Below, one piece after another: positions 44,801 to 50,200 of a DNA stretch of 64,000 nt. The notes under the pieces were generated by a model. The model had not been told where the DNA came from. It searched no databases and worked only from the letters and a program-made list of their open reading frames with translations. The first letter of the stretch is position 1. Each line of letters begins with the position of its first letter. The stretch is from Aphrophora alni. Its lineage: Eukaryota > Arthropoda > Insecta > Hemiptera > Aphrophoridae. The stretch lies in NCBI GenBank assembly GCA_963513935.1, contig OY740769.1:73797712-73861711 (forward strand). The letters are read 5' to 3'. The position numbers were made by a program, and so were the translations under genes.

Positions 44801-46929
44801 ATGACTCAATTTGACTGCCCACTTCTGGATAGGAAACGTTTTGAATCCCTAGGCACTATGAAGTGAAGGACTAATAGCAAAACAGGACAACATCATCCAA
44901 AGCATCTCATGGTTTTTGGCTGTACTACTGGTTTTTTAGTTACAGTAATAAAAATATAAAAATTGTTTTGTTTTGTAACAAGATAATTTCCAAGACCAAT
45001 TCCATTAACTTAATAGCTTAAATGTTTTTTTTCCTGTTGTTTCTTTTAAATATTCAATTTCAGTAAAATATATCAATATGTACGATATATTATATTAAAA
45101 ATGTAAACACAGTTGGTACTTGGTGAAATTCCATATTAAGAATAATAATAACACACATATAAAATTTCACAAATAAACATATATTGTGACAGCTGTTCGT
45201 AATTAAGCATATGCAGACAACTATGACATAAAATTTACAAAATCCAACTTAAGTACCAACATCTATACTAAGAAAGTGGGGGATAGAATGCAAGGAAGGT
45301 AAACTGAATCAGGACTACCCGAGCAAGTAAATGACCTGACAGTATAGGTGACAATAGGTTTTTCGTGTCCAGATTTTCATAAAATCTGCCTTTATTCAGT
45401 GGTCTCTATGTAAAATCTTATTACAACAGACGCTCTTTTAACCGGAACGTTTGGGACCATGGCCATGCCGGATAATCAAGCAGTTTTTAAAAGGGATACC
45501 TAAGAAAATGAACTCTTTACAAACCCAAATGAACGAAACGCATATTTGACATGACAAGGTTATGAAGAAAAACACAGAGTACAAAATGCTGTACTGTACA
45601 TTATGTTTAGTTAAGGTTGTATACAGTATGTACTGTAAACTGGTCTTACGAACAAAAATAAACATGTGTGTTCAAAAAAGTCTCTGATGTCACGTTGCTT
45701 TCGTGATTCGGATTTCTTCTTCAAAAACTCGTTTCGGATTAAACACAAATTTATAAGTTCTGTGGAGTTGTAGCTTTTATTGGATTCAGCAAATGTTATA
45801 AATGTATTTAATGCATCAGTAGCTTCTTTCCACGAGACATTAGGTGCATTTTTGATAGCTCCTCCTTACATCAATACTGCACCGTACAATACTGTAGGAT
45901 AGTACCTGCGTATCGCGTCAGACGCAGACAAACACTGGATGACTAAGAAAACGGCAGGCGCAGCTCACTGCACTGGCAGGAAATCTCAGTCAAGGGCTGT
46001 GAGCCACCGGAAAAAACCGACCATGAGTGGCTCGGCTGATGCCGATTAGTCGAACGTACCGGTAGGTAGAATGCCGGATAAAAGAGCATCTACTTACTGT
46101 AATGCTACTCTATACTATTTTAATTCATTCCTTTTTCTTTATTTTCTAGTCTTGGTCTTAGTTTTGTCAGAAAATCACTAATATAGCTCATTTTTGTGTG
46201 CATATATTAATAGGGAGATATGTAAAAAGTACCTATATTTTCACAAATATTAAGAAAGGTACTATATAATATTAAGAAATATTATGAAAGGTACTATTTA
46301 ATATTAAGAAAGGTACTATTTAATATTAAGAAATGTACTATTTAATATTAAGAAATATTAAGAAAGGTACTATTTAATATTAAGAAATATTAAGATAGGT
46401 AATATTAAGATAGGTACTTGTTTGAGTTGGTATTTATTAATATGTTCTTTGTGACACAGAGTAATGGTAACGTTTTATATTTTTAATCCATTTTGGATTA
46501 ATATTTTTTAAATAACATACTTCGTATATGAGTAGTCTATTTAAAATTACTTTATAGAAATGATCAATTTTTGTAACACACATATTTCTAACCTTCAAAA
46601 AATTTAGCTGGTTATATCCAGAAGCAGCTAGTCTGTGTAAAGGTGTTCTTTTTCTATGATCAGGCAGATTTACATTAGTTCTTTGTGCAAGTTTCTGGAA
46701 TGTTTCTAGCAGTACTTCGGTGGTTTCAATAGATGTAGTCAAATGCCTTACAAGACTATTCAGTGCTGTCTGTCCTTGGAGATTCTCTTGTATATTTGCA
46801 TCACATCCAGCTTCAAGAAATGTAGAAACGAGTAGGGCAGAATTACGACGACATGTTACAGCCAAATGAAGAACAGTTTCACCACGAACACTGCGGATAT
46901 TTACATCACTTCCGGCTTTACAAAGAACC
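18837..46929 (-). CDS. Ankyrin-repeat protein gene, 3' part (three coding exons)
   Basis: This is the only host gene recognised. Joining 46929-46593, 33642-33244 and 18992-18837 on the minus strand gives about 296 codons ending in TAA. All junctions have GT donors and AG acceptors, and both introns are phase 0. The protein reads as eight consecutive ankyrin repeats with TALH/TPLH-type starts, and two repeats are completed exactly across the splices (NQLNFLK joined to ILLECGADP, and FIHVVQ joined to MLLQAKT). Ankyrin repeats are protein-binding scaffolds, and no enzymatic domain is visible. The first exon begins with one base of a split codon, so at least one more 5' exon exists; I did not find it up to 64 kb. 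The introns are 12.95 and 14.25 kb and packed with transposons. The exact family is not recognised. The exon structure is secure; any other name would be a guess. Confidence 0.88.
19008..19435. repeat. Local intron duplication next to terminal ankyrin exon
   Basis: AATCTATTGAACAAAT starts both about 19008 and 19318, and AGAAACA, TAATAAAAT- and TTTATAATxTGTA-like words follow in order in each copy. A further block near 18165-18340 resembles 19115-19280. The copies are well diverged. Confidence 0.55.
19602..19629 (-). ncRNA. Hammerhead-like motif (Penelope-type terminus)
   Basis: On the minus strand, CTGAAGA, then TGATTATAATCTTGTT, then GAAAT. The segment between the two core boxes contains the self-complementary GATTATAATC, which can form stem II. 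The core CUGANGA...GAAA is the hallmark of hammerhead ribozymes known in Penelope-like elements. Stem I and stem III and cleavage were not verified. Confidence 0.35.
19650..20782. other. Intron DNA without recognised genes
   Basis: GGTTTCAGTCCC near 19976-19987 resembles a tRNA B box, but no convincing A box or cloverleaf accompanies it. No other feature was seen. Confidence 0.35.
20791..21365. mobile_element. hAT-type MITE with perfect 8-bp target duplication
   Basis: 575 bp bounded by CAGTAGCGGC on the left and GCCGCCACTG on the right, an inverted terminus of about 10 bp with one mismatch. It is flanked on both sides by the identical 8-mer GTGATATC (20783-20790 and 21366-21373). CAG ends and 8-bp duplications define the hAT superfamily. 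No transposase is present. A 66-codon minus-strand frame (21063-21263) lies inside but is unrecognised. Confidence 0.85.
21716..21743 (-). ncRNA. Hammerhead-like motif downstream of Penelope endonuclease
   Basis: On the minus strand, CTGAGGA, then U, then GACGAC paired with GUUGUU across a UUU loop, then GAAAU. The six-pair stem II fits the hammerhead layout CUGANGA-stem II-GAAA. It lies about 330 nt beyond the Penelope-like endonuclease remnant on the same strand, where such motifs occur in Penelope-like elements. Cleavage ability is unproven. Confidence 0.45.
22075..22275 (-). pseudogene. Penelope-like GIY-YIG endonuclease remnant
   Basis: The minus strand encodes KYIGQTK at about 22240-22218, the second half of the GIY-YIG motif. 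In other frames it continues with REKxH, then HFKYNMSHKSAMPKHCLEEK and HYFKIE, and past a stop with DEWQTFYINKY. This is the standard order in Penelope-like retroelement endonucleases (YIGQT, then an arginine/EH block, then AxxEHCxExxHxFKxE, then W/E...INKY). At least one frameshift and several stops are present. The reverse transcriptase that should lie upstream on this strand was not found, so this is a 3' fragment. Confidence 0.7.
22300..23530. other. Intron DNA without recognised genes
   Basis: Two related phrases, TTTTTGACCTCGGAATTG (about 22419) and TTTTTGACATCAGAATCG (about 22542), suggest a diverged local duplication. A diverged hAT-like tail may lie near 23150-23300, but I cannot support it. 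Confidence 0.35.
23536..24090 (-). pseudogene. LINE endonuclease (EEP-type) fragment
   Basis: The minus strand reads LKESLPDNTTFLVLGYFNCC, then VGNIEFFNEFFFCDTILMYP and NNRGKLLIEILKSLNFKIYN, then GKSVLDLFV. This follows the endonuclease/exonuclease/phosphatase domain of non-LTR retrotransposons around the GDFNAxxG motif, here GYFNCCVG with the key aspartate replaced by Y, and the later S-V-x-D-L-V motif. The loss of the catalytic aspartate and absence of the rest of the ORF show it is dead. Confidence 0.7.
24095..25633. other. Intron DNA without recognised genes
   Basis: Minus-strand frames of 66 and 67 codons (24428-24628, cysteine-containing; 25221-25424) have no recognised domain. The cysteine spacing CPDCKNCCKC at about 24487 is suggestive of a metal-binding remnant but too short to call. 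Confidence 0.35.
25636..26508. mobile_element. Palindromic pogo/Tigger-type non-autonomous element
   Basis: 873 bp with exact 22-bp terminal inverted repeats beginning CAGTACAGTCTCGCTAATCC and TA on both sides (25634-25635, 26509-26510). The TIR sequence and TA target are typical of pogo/Tigger elements. The whole element is an imperfect palindrome: the inner arms 26004-26120 and 26130-26250 match closely (AGGCTTAGACCAACAAATGA and its complement), and the outer GC-rich parts match more loosely. No transposase is seen. A long hairpin in a transcript is expected. Confidence 0.88.
26515..26875. other. No recognised feature
   Basis: AT-rich spacer between the palindromic element and the piggyBac relic. 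It could hold the 3' end of the piggyBac element. Confidence 0.3.
26876..27530 (-). pseudogene. piggyBac transposase relic
   Basis: The minus strand shows LDKGYF, then TVDNFYM (with the catalytic-type aspartate of the TxDNFYTS block), SQLADPLISYTSDIYGTVK, KEMPSLLKKT, REIRRYQIVKITVMLWLDKK, NDTIGGIDWVDQHLPDYSIP and RKRGKKYYKQIFFHLMYLSL. This is the order of the DDE_Tnp_1_7 domain of piggyBac transposases, including the GGxDxxDQ block with aspartates. Frames shift near 27268 and stops occur at 27330-27350. The element-end TTAA sites were not identified. Confidence 0.8.
27712..28395 (-). repeat. 169-bp tandem array from a piggyBac N-terminal region
   Basis: Four copies start near 27721, 27890, 28059 and 28227 (TACCTGGTACACTCTTGAATGG is split by variants such as TATCTGG), with periods of 169, 169 and 168. 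A partial fifth copy starts near 28395. On the minus strand each unit reads NNLSPSPSHFPFKSVPGIN, then IEDSGSECDEDIDN, then after a shift DDSDDGDSIHLSRSRQ. This is an acidic segment plus FPFxxVPGI as in the N-termini of piggyBac-type transposases. The array lies where the N-terminus of the adjacent piggyBac relic should be. 169 is not a multiple of three, so the array cannot be one reading frame. Confidence 0.8.
28608..28900 (+). repeat. Second copy of the hAT leader (5' end)
   Basis: It matches the start of the 4551-6035 hAT relic: CAATATATCTGCTGTTGC, GGAATTTTATTATTGGTT and AATAAGGGGAAGATAAATTA recur with few changes. The first bases CACAGTTCTTGAATTTTT look like a hAT terminus. No transposase follows, so it is a truncated or deleted copy. 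The right end was not found. Confidence 0.6.
28901..30792. other. Intron DNA without recognised genes
   Basis: Contains a (TG)n microsatellite at 29787-29838 and a poly-A run near 30520-30534. I see no coding sequence. Confidence 0.4.
29787..29838. repeat. (TG)n microsatellite
   Basis: About 26 uninterrupted TG units preceded by a short TA tract. Confidence 0.97.
30793..31168 (+). repeat. Direct repeat copy 1 (intron side of ankyrin exon)
   Basis: 376 bp, matched by 33770-34138 with only scattered substitutions and small indels. Shared words include AAGCTCTAAGTTTATACGAA, AATTTAAGTATTGTGGCAAC and TTTACCAAATATGTATGGAA. Edges are ATTACAAAATT and TTTAAAGAC. It is not coding and has no terminal repeat. 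Confidence 0.92.
31169..33243. other. Intron DNA without recognised genes
   Basis: At about 31286 the plus strand has CTGATGATGTAGCATTGATT followed by GGCAAAACAGC, a degenerate relative of the Penelope-type terminal motif. No other feature was supported. Confidence 0.4.
33244..33642 (-). CDS. Ankyrin gene, middle exon
   Basis: The exon is 399 nt or 133 codons, starts and ends in phase 0, and is preceded by TTTTCAG and followed by the donor CAG|GTAATT. It begins ILLECGADPSLQND, the second half of the repeat opened by the previous exon. It then carries four full repeats, starting GETALHEAL, RETALHVAARKN, GNTALHLAAGRGY and GLTSLHIAVES, and ends in FIHVVQ. The conserved alanines, glycines and LLL/VLI helix positions are intact, so the sequence is under constraint, unlike all surrounding frames. 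The exon is flanked by two copies of a 370-bp direct repeat (30793-31168 and 33770-34138). Confidence 0.92.
33770..34138 (+). repeat. Direct repeat copy 2 (other side of ankyrin exon)
   Basis: 369 bp, in the same orientation as 30793-31168. The exon 33244-33642 lies between the two copies. High similarity points to a recent duplication or two young copies of an unknown dispersed repeat. Confidence 0.92.
34619..35590. repeat. Dispersed repeat copy A, internally palindromic
   Basis: The segment GTAAATAATAACTCAC...ATGTAAAATTTCACAAAT (34654-34679 and 34970-35039) is inverted at 35051-35130, so this part folds on itself. From 35040 to about 35590 the sequence matches 37665-37742 plus 38773-39195 in inverse orientation. 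Both carry GATGCTTAATTGCAAAACAG or its complement, a degenerate Penelope-like terminal motif. A MITE (34680-34964) is inserted in the left arm. Identity of the element family is inferred only. Confidence 0.75.
34680..34964. mobile_element. Small GC-rich-ended MITE nested in dispersed repeat
   Basis: About 285 bp with inverted ends CATGGGCGTCATC on the left and GATGACGCCCATG on the right, each followed inward by a run of 9-11 G or an equivalent tract. AATCATG occurs on both sides (34673-34679, 34965-34971). Other copies of the host repeat (39132, 45148) lack the insert, which supports the boundaries. Superfamily is uncertain, possibly hAT. Confidence 0.72.
35753..36582 (-). mobile_element. Deleted pogo/Tigger element, copy 1
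   Basis: 830 bp, starting CAGTAGAGTTTCGATAATC and ending with the inverse of CAGTAGACTTCCTATAGTC, between TA dinucleotides (35751-35752, 36583-36584). On the minus strand, around 36320-36130, it reads VEAADTLKQ, then after a shift TFAEAISRYNCSEIIDLHIV and RNNFFKKKNDSRKH and a terminal DFGDFF. This is the C-terminal tail of a pogo/jerky-type transposase (xxDFF end) and matches the copy at 45.4-46.1 kb. The DDE core is deleted. Confidence 0.72.
37743..38772 (-). mobile_element. Internally deleted piggyBac element at a TTAA site
   Basis: About 1,030 bp between two TTAA tetramers (37739-37742 and 38773-38776). The ends are CCCTTTTAGCAC and, inverted, CACTTTGCAC, loosely similar. Copy A of the host repeat (35.5 kb) has a single TTAA in the same context, which is the empty site. 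The interior codes, on the minus strand, only for the piggyBac C-terminus. TTAA target duplication is the hallmark of piggyBac. Confidence 0.85.
38045..38470 (-). pseudogene. piggyBac transposase C-terminus with cysteine-rich domain
   Basis: The frame 38470-38117 reads WLLEVGVANSYLLYIATQTQ, then KPMTYEEFRESLVQDLVAER and SQQKKRKPGRKPQGPPDERL. After a shift, an overlapping frame continues with RCIVCLKNQFRKETVCFCKT and CVWIP, and after a second shift HPDECFEGTPYPKN. This order (EFR block, basic linker, then CxxC/CxxC...C zinc-binding tail) is the end of piggyBac transposases. The catalytic domain is missing. Confidence 0.82.
39205..40010 (+). pseudogene. R1/Jockey-like LINE fragment: pre-RT and RT fingers
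   Basis: In shifting plus-strand frames: ACPEITRRKNML then WWN (about 39330-39370), SKALTEYNKTVKRATKNF (about 39435-39500), GTILNENGTHIDSPEKTLQT (39579-39640), then FKSSGFNGIFSVLLQTGADL (about 39812-39870), LSLAIGIVPTSWKTSKMVFI and PNWKDHLTKWQRPID. These match the linker and first reverse transcriptase motifs (PGxDGI, here SGFNGI; W...xxVFIPKPGK; xRPI) of the I/Jockey/R1 group. The homology ends near 40010 before the YADD motif. Many stops are present. Confidence 0.75.
40011..41519. other. Non-coding insert between LINE pieces
   Basis: About 1.5 kb that interrupts LINE-like sequence. The first part (40030-40600) resembles in style, weakly, the hAT leaders at 4551 and 28608 (for example TGATTGGTCCAAATGAG versus TGATTGGTTGAAAGATAG), but I could not define ends. 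The part 40700-41060 contains GGCCCTGAAGGCCCGGGCC, a short GC-rich palindrome. Confidence 0.35.
41520..42065 (+). pseudogene. LINE C-terminal fragment with zinc knuckle
   Basis: The plus strand reads KWVVQWNNVKIGRHLHSIQK, then VSTFASRARTRHIVTQAYLF and DSSICLVCQEQEETLQHILL with QCPGPGYAAREILKAKL. CxxC...HxxxxC is the zinc knuckle following the RNase H region in R1/Jockey/I-type ORF2 proteins. A 120-codon frame (41703-42065) is uninterrupted. It differs in sequence from the C-terminus at 44.7-44.9 kb, so it is another LINE lineage or copy. Confidence 0.72.
42787..44156 (-). mobile_element. rosa-type (DD41D) mariner element, nearly full length
   Basis: 1,370 bp with 33-bp perfect terminal inverted repeats beginning CAGGGTGTTTATAAAAGAAC (42787-42819 and 44124-44156). 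TA follows the right end; the left flank is TT, probably a mutated TA. The single transposase frame on the minus strand lacks only two codons to being open. The element sits inside a LINE RNase H region, so it is younger than that LINE. The spacing of 41 residues between the last two catalytic aspartates places it in the DD41D (rosa) group of the Tc1/mariner superfamily. Confidence 0.93.
42908..43954 (-). pseudogene. DD41D mariner transposase with two in-frame stops
   Basis: One reading frame of 348 codons from the ATG at 43954, interrupted by TGA at 43690-43688 and TAA at 43206-43204. No frameshift is needed. It begins MATPQEKPQCVIWF with a helix-turn-helix N-terminus (VQRNYRREYGG, TILNWYNQFRETGSVLEGK). 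The catalytic blocks are MFSDEATCHVSGSVNRHN (first D), QRDGAPPH (second D) and WPPRSPDLTPLDFFLWGHVK (third D). The C-terminus ends ATNGAHIELY. The two stops mean no full protein can be made by normal translation, but the rest is well preserved, which points to recent inactivation. Confidence 0.93.
45100..45245. repeat. Dispersed repeat copy C (left arm only)
   Basis: GTAAACACAGTTGGTACTTG, TAAAATTTCACAAATAAACA and TATTGTGACAGCTGTTC match copies at 34619-35040 and 39125-39190. Only about 140 bp are present. Confidence 0.75.
45424..46099 (-). mobile_element. Deleted pogo/Tigger element, copy 2
   Basis: 676 bp between TA dinucleotides, with ends CAACAGACGCTCTTTTAACC and, inverted, CAGTAAGTAGATGCTCTTTT. 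On the minus strand (about 45870-45677) it codes APNVSWKEATDALNTFITFA, ESNKSYNSTELINLCLIRNE and FLKKKSESRKQRDIRDFF, the C-terminal tail of a pogo/jerky-like transposase. Copy 1 at 35.8-36.6 kb has the same tail with similar residues, so they are one family. The DDE domain is deleted. Confidence 0.78.
46246..46421. repeat. Short tandem repeat (TAATATTAAGAAAGGTACTATT units)
   Basis: About seven variable units of 22-32 bp built from AATATTAAGAAA and GGTACTATTT blocks, lying just downstream of the ankyrin exon 46593-46929 in the intron. Confidence 0.9.
46593..46929 (-). CDS. Ankyrin gene, upstream-most exon seen
   Basis: The acceptor is a TTTGCAG next to position 46929 and the donor is AAG followed by GTTAGA at 46592-46591. 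The exon is 337 nt: one base completing a split codon, then 112 codons. It holds a repeat tail (KAGSDVNIR), a repeat starting RGETVLHLAV, a longer divergent repeat starting QGQTALNSL, and the first half of a repeat starting RTPLHRLAASGY. The frame stays open past the donor into the intron, but the ankyrin pattern stops exactly at the donor. That is why I end the exon at 46593. Confidence 0.88.
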
Positions 46930-47193
46930 CTGCAAATACAAATTAATTATGAATAAACAAAAGTGACGAATTGAGCAATAATCCATTTAAAATTGAGTAG
47001 CTAAATCCCATGCATAACTTAGCTTATGTCTTGAGGTTTTACAACTATTCATTAAAGAAAAAAAAATCAATAACTTGTTAGCCATTTACTGCCTTATTAT
47101 TTGTCATCACTGAACAGAGCCTCAATTTGTTTCATACATGCCAGGAACTTACTGGCCTTTACTGTCTCCAAATTACTAGAAACAAGCTCCCCC

Positions 47194-47244
<51 letters not shown>

Positions 47245-50200
47245 TAGCTTTTAGTAGCTTACATGAGTCATTAGAATACAAACTCTATATACTTTATACT
47301 ATTTACAAATTATTACCTTTATGTATATCACAAATTGTTATTGTCAAGAAAAACAATATATGTCATTAGTGTTTTTCTTGATAAAGAAACTTCTGGATTC
47401 AGCTGGCAACATTATCATAACCATAAGATAATCTTGTAAAACAAAGGAAAACATTTATAGTATAGTATGGTATAAGCAGTAGGTCTTTGTCTTGAAAATG
47501 AATCATTATATGTGGTTAACCTAGAAACTAACCCACAAGATATGGATGTAACTACCTACAAAGATAGCTTTATGGAGTTATTAGCATTTATCTATAGAAA
47601 ATCAACTATTCCAGCTGCTAGAATTTTATCTTTTGAAAAAATCTGACATAGATTTTACTCTTTATGTTTATTACAACACACTACAAGTCTTATTTTGTTC
47701 ACATTAAGTATGTAGGATCCTTTTTTTTTTCACAATTTTGGACAAGTTTAATTACCAGCAACATCAATCAGATCGTTTTAAAATGTGCCTATATTAAATA
47801 GATTTTTGGCCATAATATTGCAATAATTCAACTTGCACAGTAAATTAGGTTAAAATAATTTTTCAGTTATGGCTTACCATTTTTATTTCACAAAAACCCA
47901 GGACATATCCTGCTAAAACCGAGAAAAACTCAAAGAAACCGAGGACATGTGAAATAGTCTATAATATCAAGGGGTCTCGGTTTTATATTATACCAAGACT
48001 TTTTTTCACCACGTATTGTATTCACAGAAGAGTTAGTTCTTGTTTACTCATAAGACTAAATAAATTGAATAAAATAACAATATATCTACTACTTATTCAT
48101 TCATAAGTTTAAAAAGTGCAATGTTTTAAAGTGACCTGTAGTAGTCTAGTTTTAGGACTTGCTTATTACCAGGTATATGAATTTAAACATTTCAATTTGA
48201 ATATATTTATTTATACTCATTGTTATACTACATCAACAACATTAAAAAAGGAGTATGTTTTGTAAAAAAAGGGGAAACTTAGTCAGTTCTAAAATGACAT
48301 TATTTCAAATATTTCAACACAAAATATTTATTCACTAAAATTAATAATGATACATCTACATCATAAAAAATAGAACACCCAATCAGTTTTTTTAGACAGG
48401 ATCAGTCAACCCTAGACTTTTTTTAACCCCAAACAACTCTATCCTAGATATTTACATGGTCAGGTTGTAAAACCAAGAACTCTTTGGGAAATTCAAGAAT
48501 ATCTGATAACCTTTAGAATTAAAAATAATAAAATTATCTAATAAAAATAATGTTAAGCCTTGACAAACTTAAATCCTTAAATTTAAAACCAGGGACCAAA
48601 TATTTGTCAGTTAATGTTTTAGATGGTGAGAATTTAAGTCAGATAGTTGCATGATGAGTTTGGGTAATATTTTGCTTTAGGAGTTGTCATTTCCACCTAC
48701 ATCAGGGCTCCGAGTTCTGTGTTGTGGTTTTATTTTTACTAATATAATAATGGAGTCTGTATCATCTTGTCTTATGACAGAACCTAACCTATTTACTTGC
48801 TACTTAACAAATAATAATTAATGGGGACTGAAGATGAGCAACTCATTTTTAGGTTTTTCCAAGTTTGAAGAACGTTATTGGGTAAATTAGTTAAGGTATG
48901 ATGGCAGCTGTTTTAAATAGTGTTTGTGTAGGGTGATAATATCCATCCAAAGCTTGTTGAATATAGTTTTCAAATTCGTATTCAATAAAATATCTGTACG
49001 TGTTTCTTACTGAAACAATTAAAAGAGTTGTAATTAAAAAAAAAATAAATAAATTTAAAAAAACTTGAAATTACATGTTTTACTTTTCTATCTACAGGAA
49101 TTGTAAGTGAATTTCAATCAAATTTGCCACGCGAGATAAGTTTTGCTGTTAAACATGTTTGTTACTTTAAAAAGTTTGCAATAAATTTTTCTTGTTATTT
49201 AAAGGTGAAAAACCTCTCTGTCATAGCCTACCTTATAAAAAAAAGAAAAGAAAAAAACATAAAATAAAGAGCCCCTCCACTCCTAGCCCTCGAATACTCT
49301 AATAGCATCGGAATAGAACAAGGGTTGGACAAGAGAGGCCTGATAGGAAATATAAAAGAAAGGAATTTCACCTAAGTCTACATGGTAAAAAGTGTTGATT
49401 CAGGTAGGTTTTCTCGGGTTGCCAAGTCCGTAGGCCTACTCACTATAAGTAAGCCTCTGAGGGTGTCGACAGTCAAATTGGGGACAGTTTAAAAAGTGAT
49501 TTTGAATTTTTTCTTATATACAATAGTCTATATTCTATAATACTTCATTTTGTATAGCTAAGCGATCTATAGTAGGCCTACATAATGATAACAAGGTCGA
49601 TCTCGTCAACGATCCACAAATAGACTACAGTACCATTAAGAGAAATTGGCATCATATCGCGGCTTGTCGAGTATTTATTATCTGTTATTGGTGAATCCTT
49701 GACGCCTGTTTATCCAACCCGGATGTAAGATTTAATGACCTACTTCCGGTATTAAGTGTGTAATTATCACTAGAGGCAGCATTTGGAAATATGTTTTGCT
49801 ATGTTGCCTACAGTGTACAGTGTTTATTAATAAAACTAACTGTACCCTACACCGTGTGTTCTATGAGAGAACTTTAGACAAACGGGAAGATGTAGGTTAT
49901 ATAATGTGTTTTGTATTTCACTTAGCATCGTATAAAGTTTGGATTAAATCAAAATACTTGACATACAGCACACAGATAACTCGCTTATATAAAATAAGGC
50001 GAATTTCCTTAGGTGTAACTAGTCTTTTGGTGACTTTGACCTTGGGGTTAAAGTTTCAGATCGCTAAGCTGCATAAATCAGTTGTTAAACGTTCGTGTGT
50101 GATCTAGAATAGGGGAACAATAAAAAAACTATTACAAATGACAGCCATTTTGAAATTTTCCAACAATTTTTCTTGATTAACAACTACTAGGAAAACCTAT

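Larger units (their letters stand above)
42066..44945 (+). pseudogene. R1/Jockey-like LINE: RT palm to C-terminus, split by mariner
   Basis: The plus strand gives LVESWCRKEGIWYCKRNTVK, VMVPFIKRTVECTEEPVLFG and FKYQGRMI (42080-42264), the RT palm/thumb part (EEWC...N..KT..VPF...KYLG). Then come ECTWESIPQMVNWIYTSIVR (about 42335), KVQRAICLCTLGAMKGTPTA (about 42468) and AAMEVLLGL. The mariner at 42787-44156 cuts the sequence. Beyond it, CYTDVPKTTK with the RNase H aspartate is followed by TESGVYGVRPKESFSLS, IVWDCHNALKTLA, PFIGSEPAC, INLLRVAGFLTSYL and LLCRICGAAVEMTQFDCPLL up to about 44945. It has many stops and is dead. Confidence 0.75.

Noticed and set aside
49796..50107. 103-codon plus-strand frame
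   Set aside because: No recognisable family and typical chance composition; could be tested with RNA-seq.
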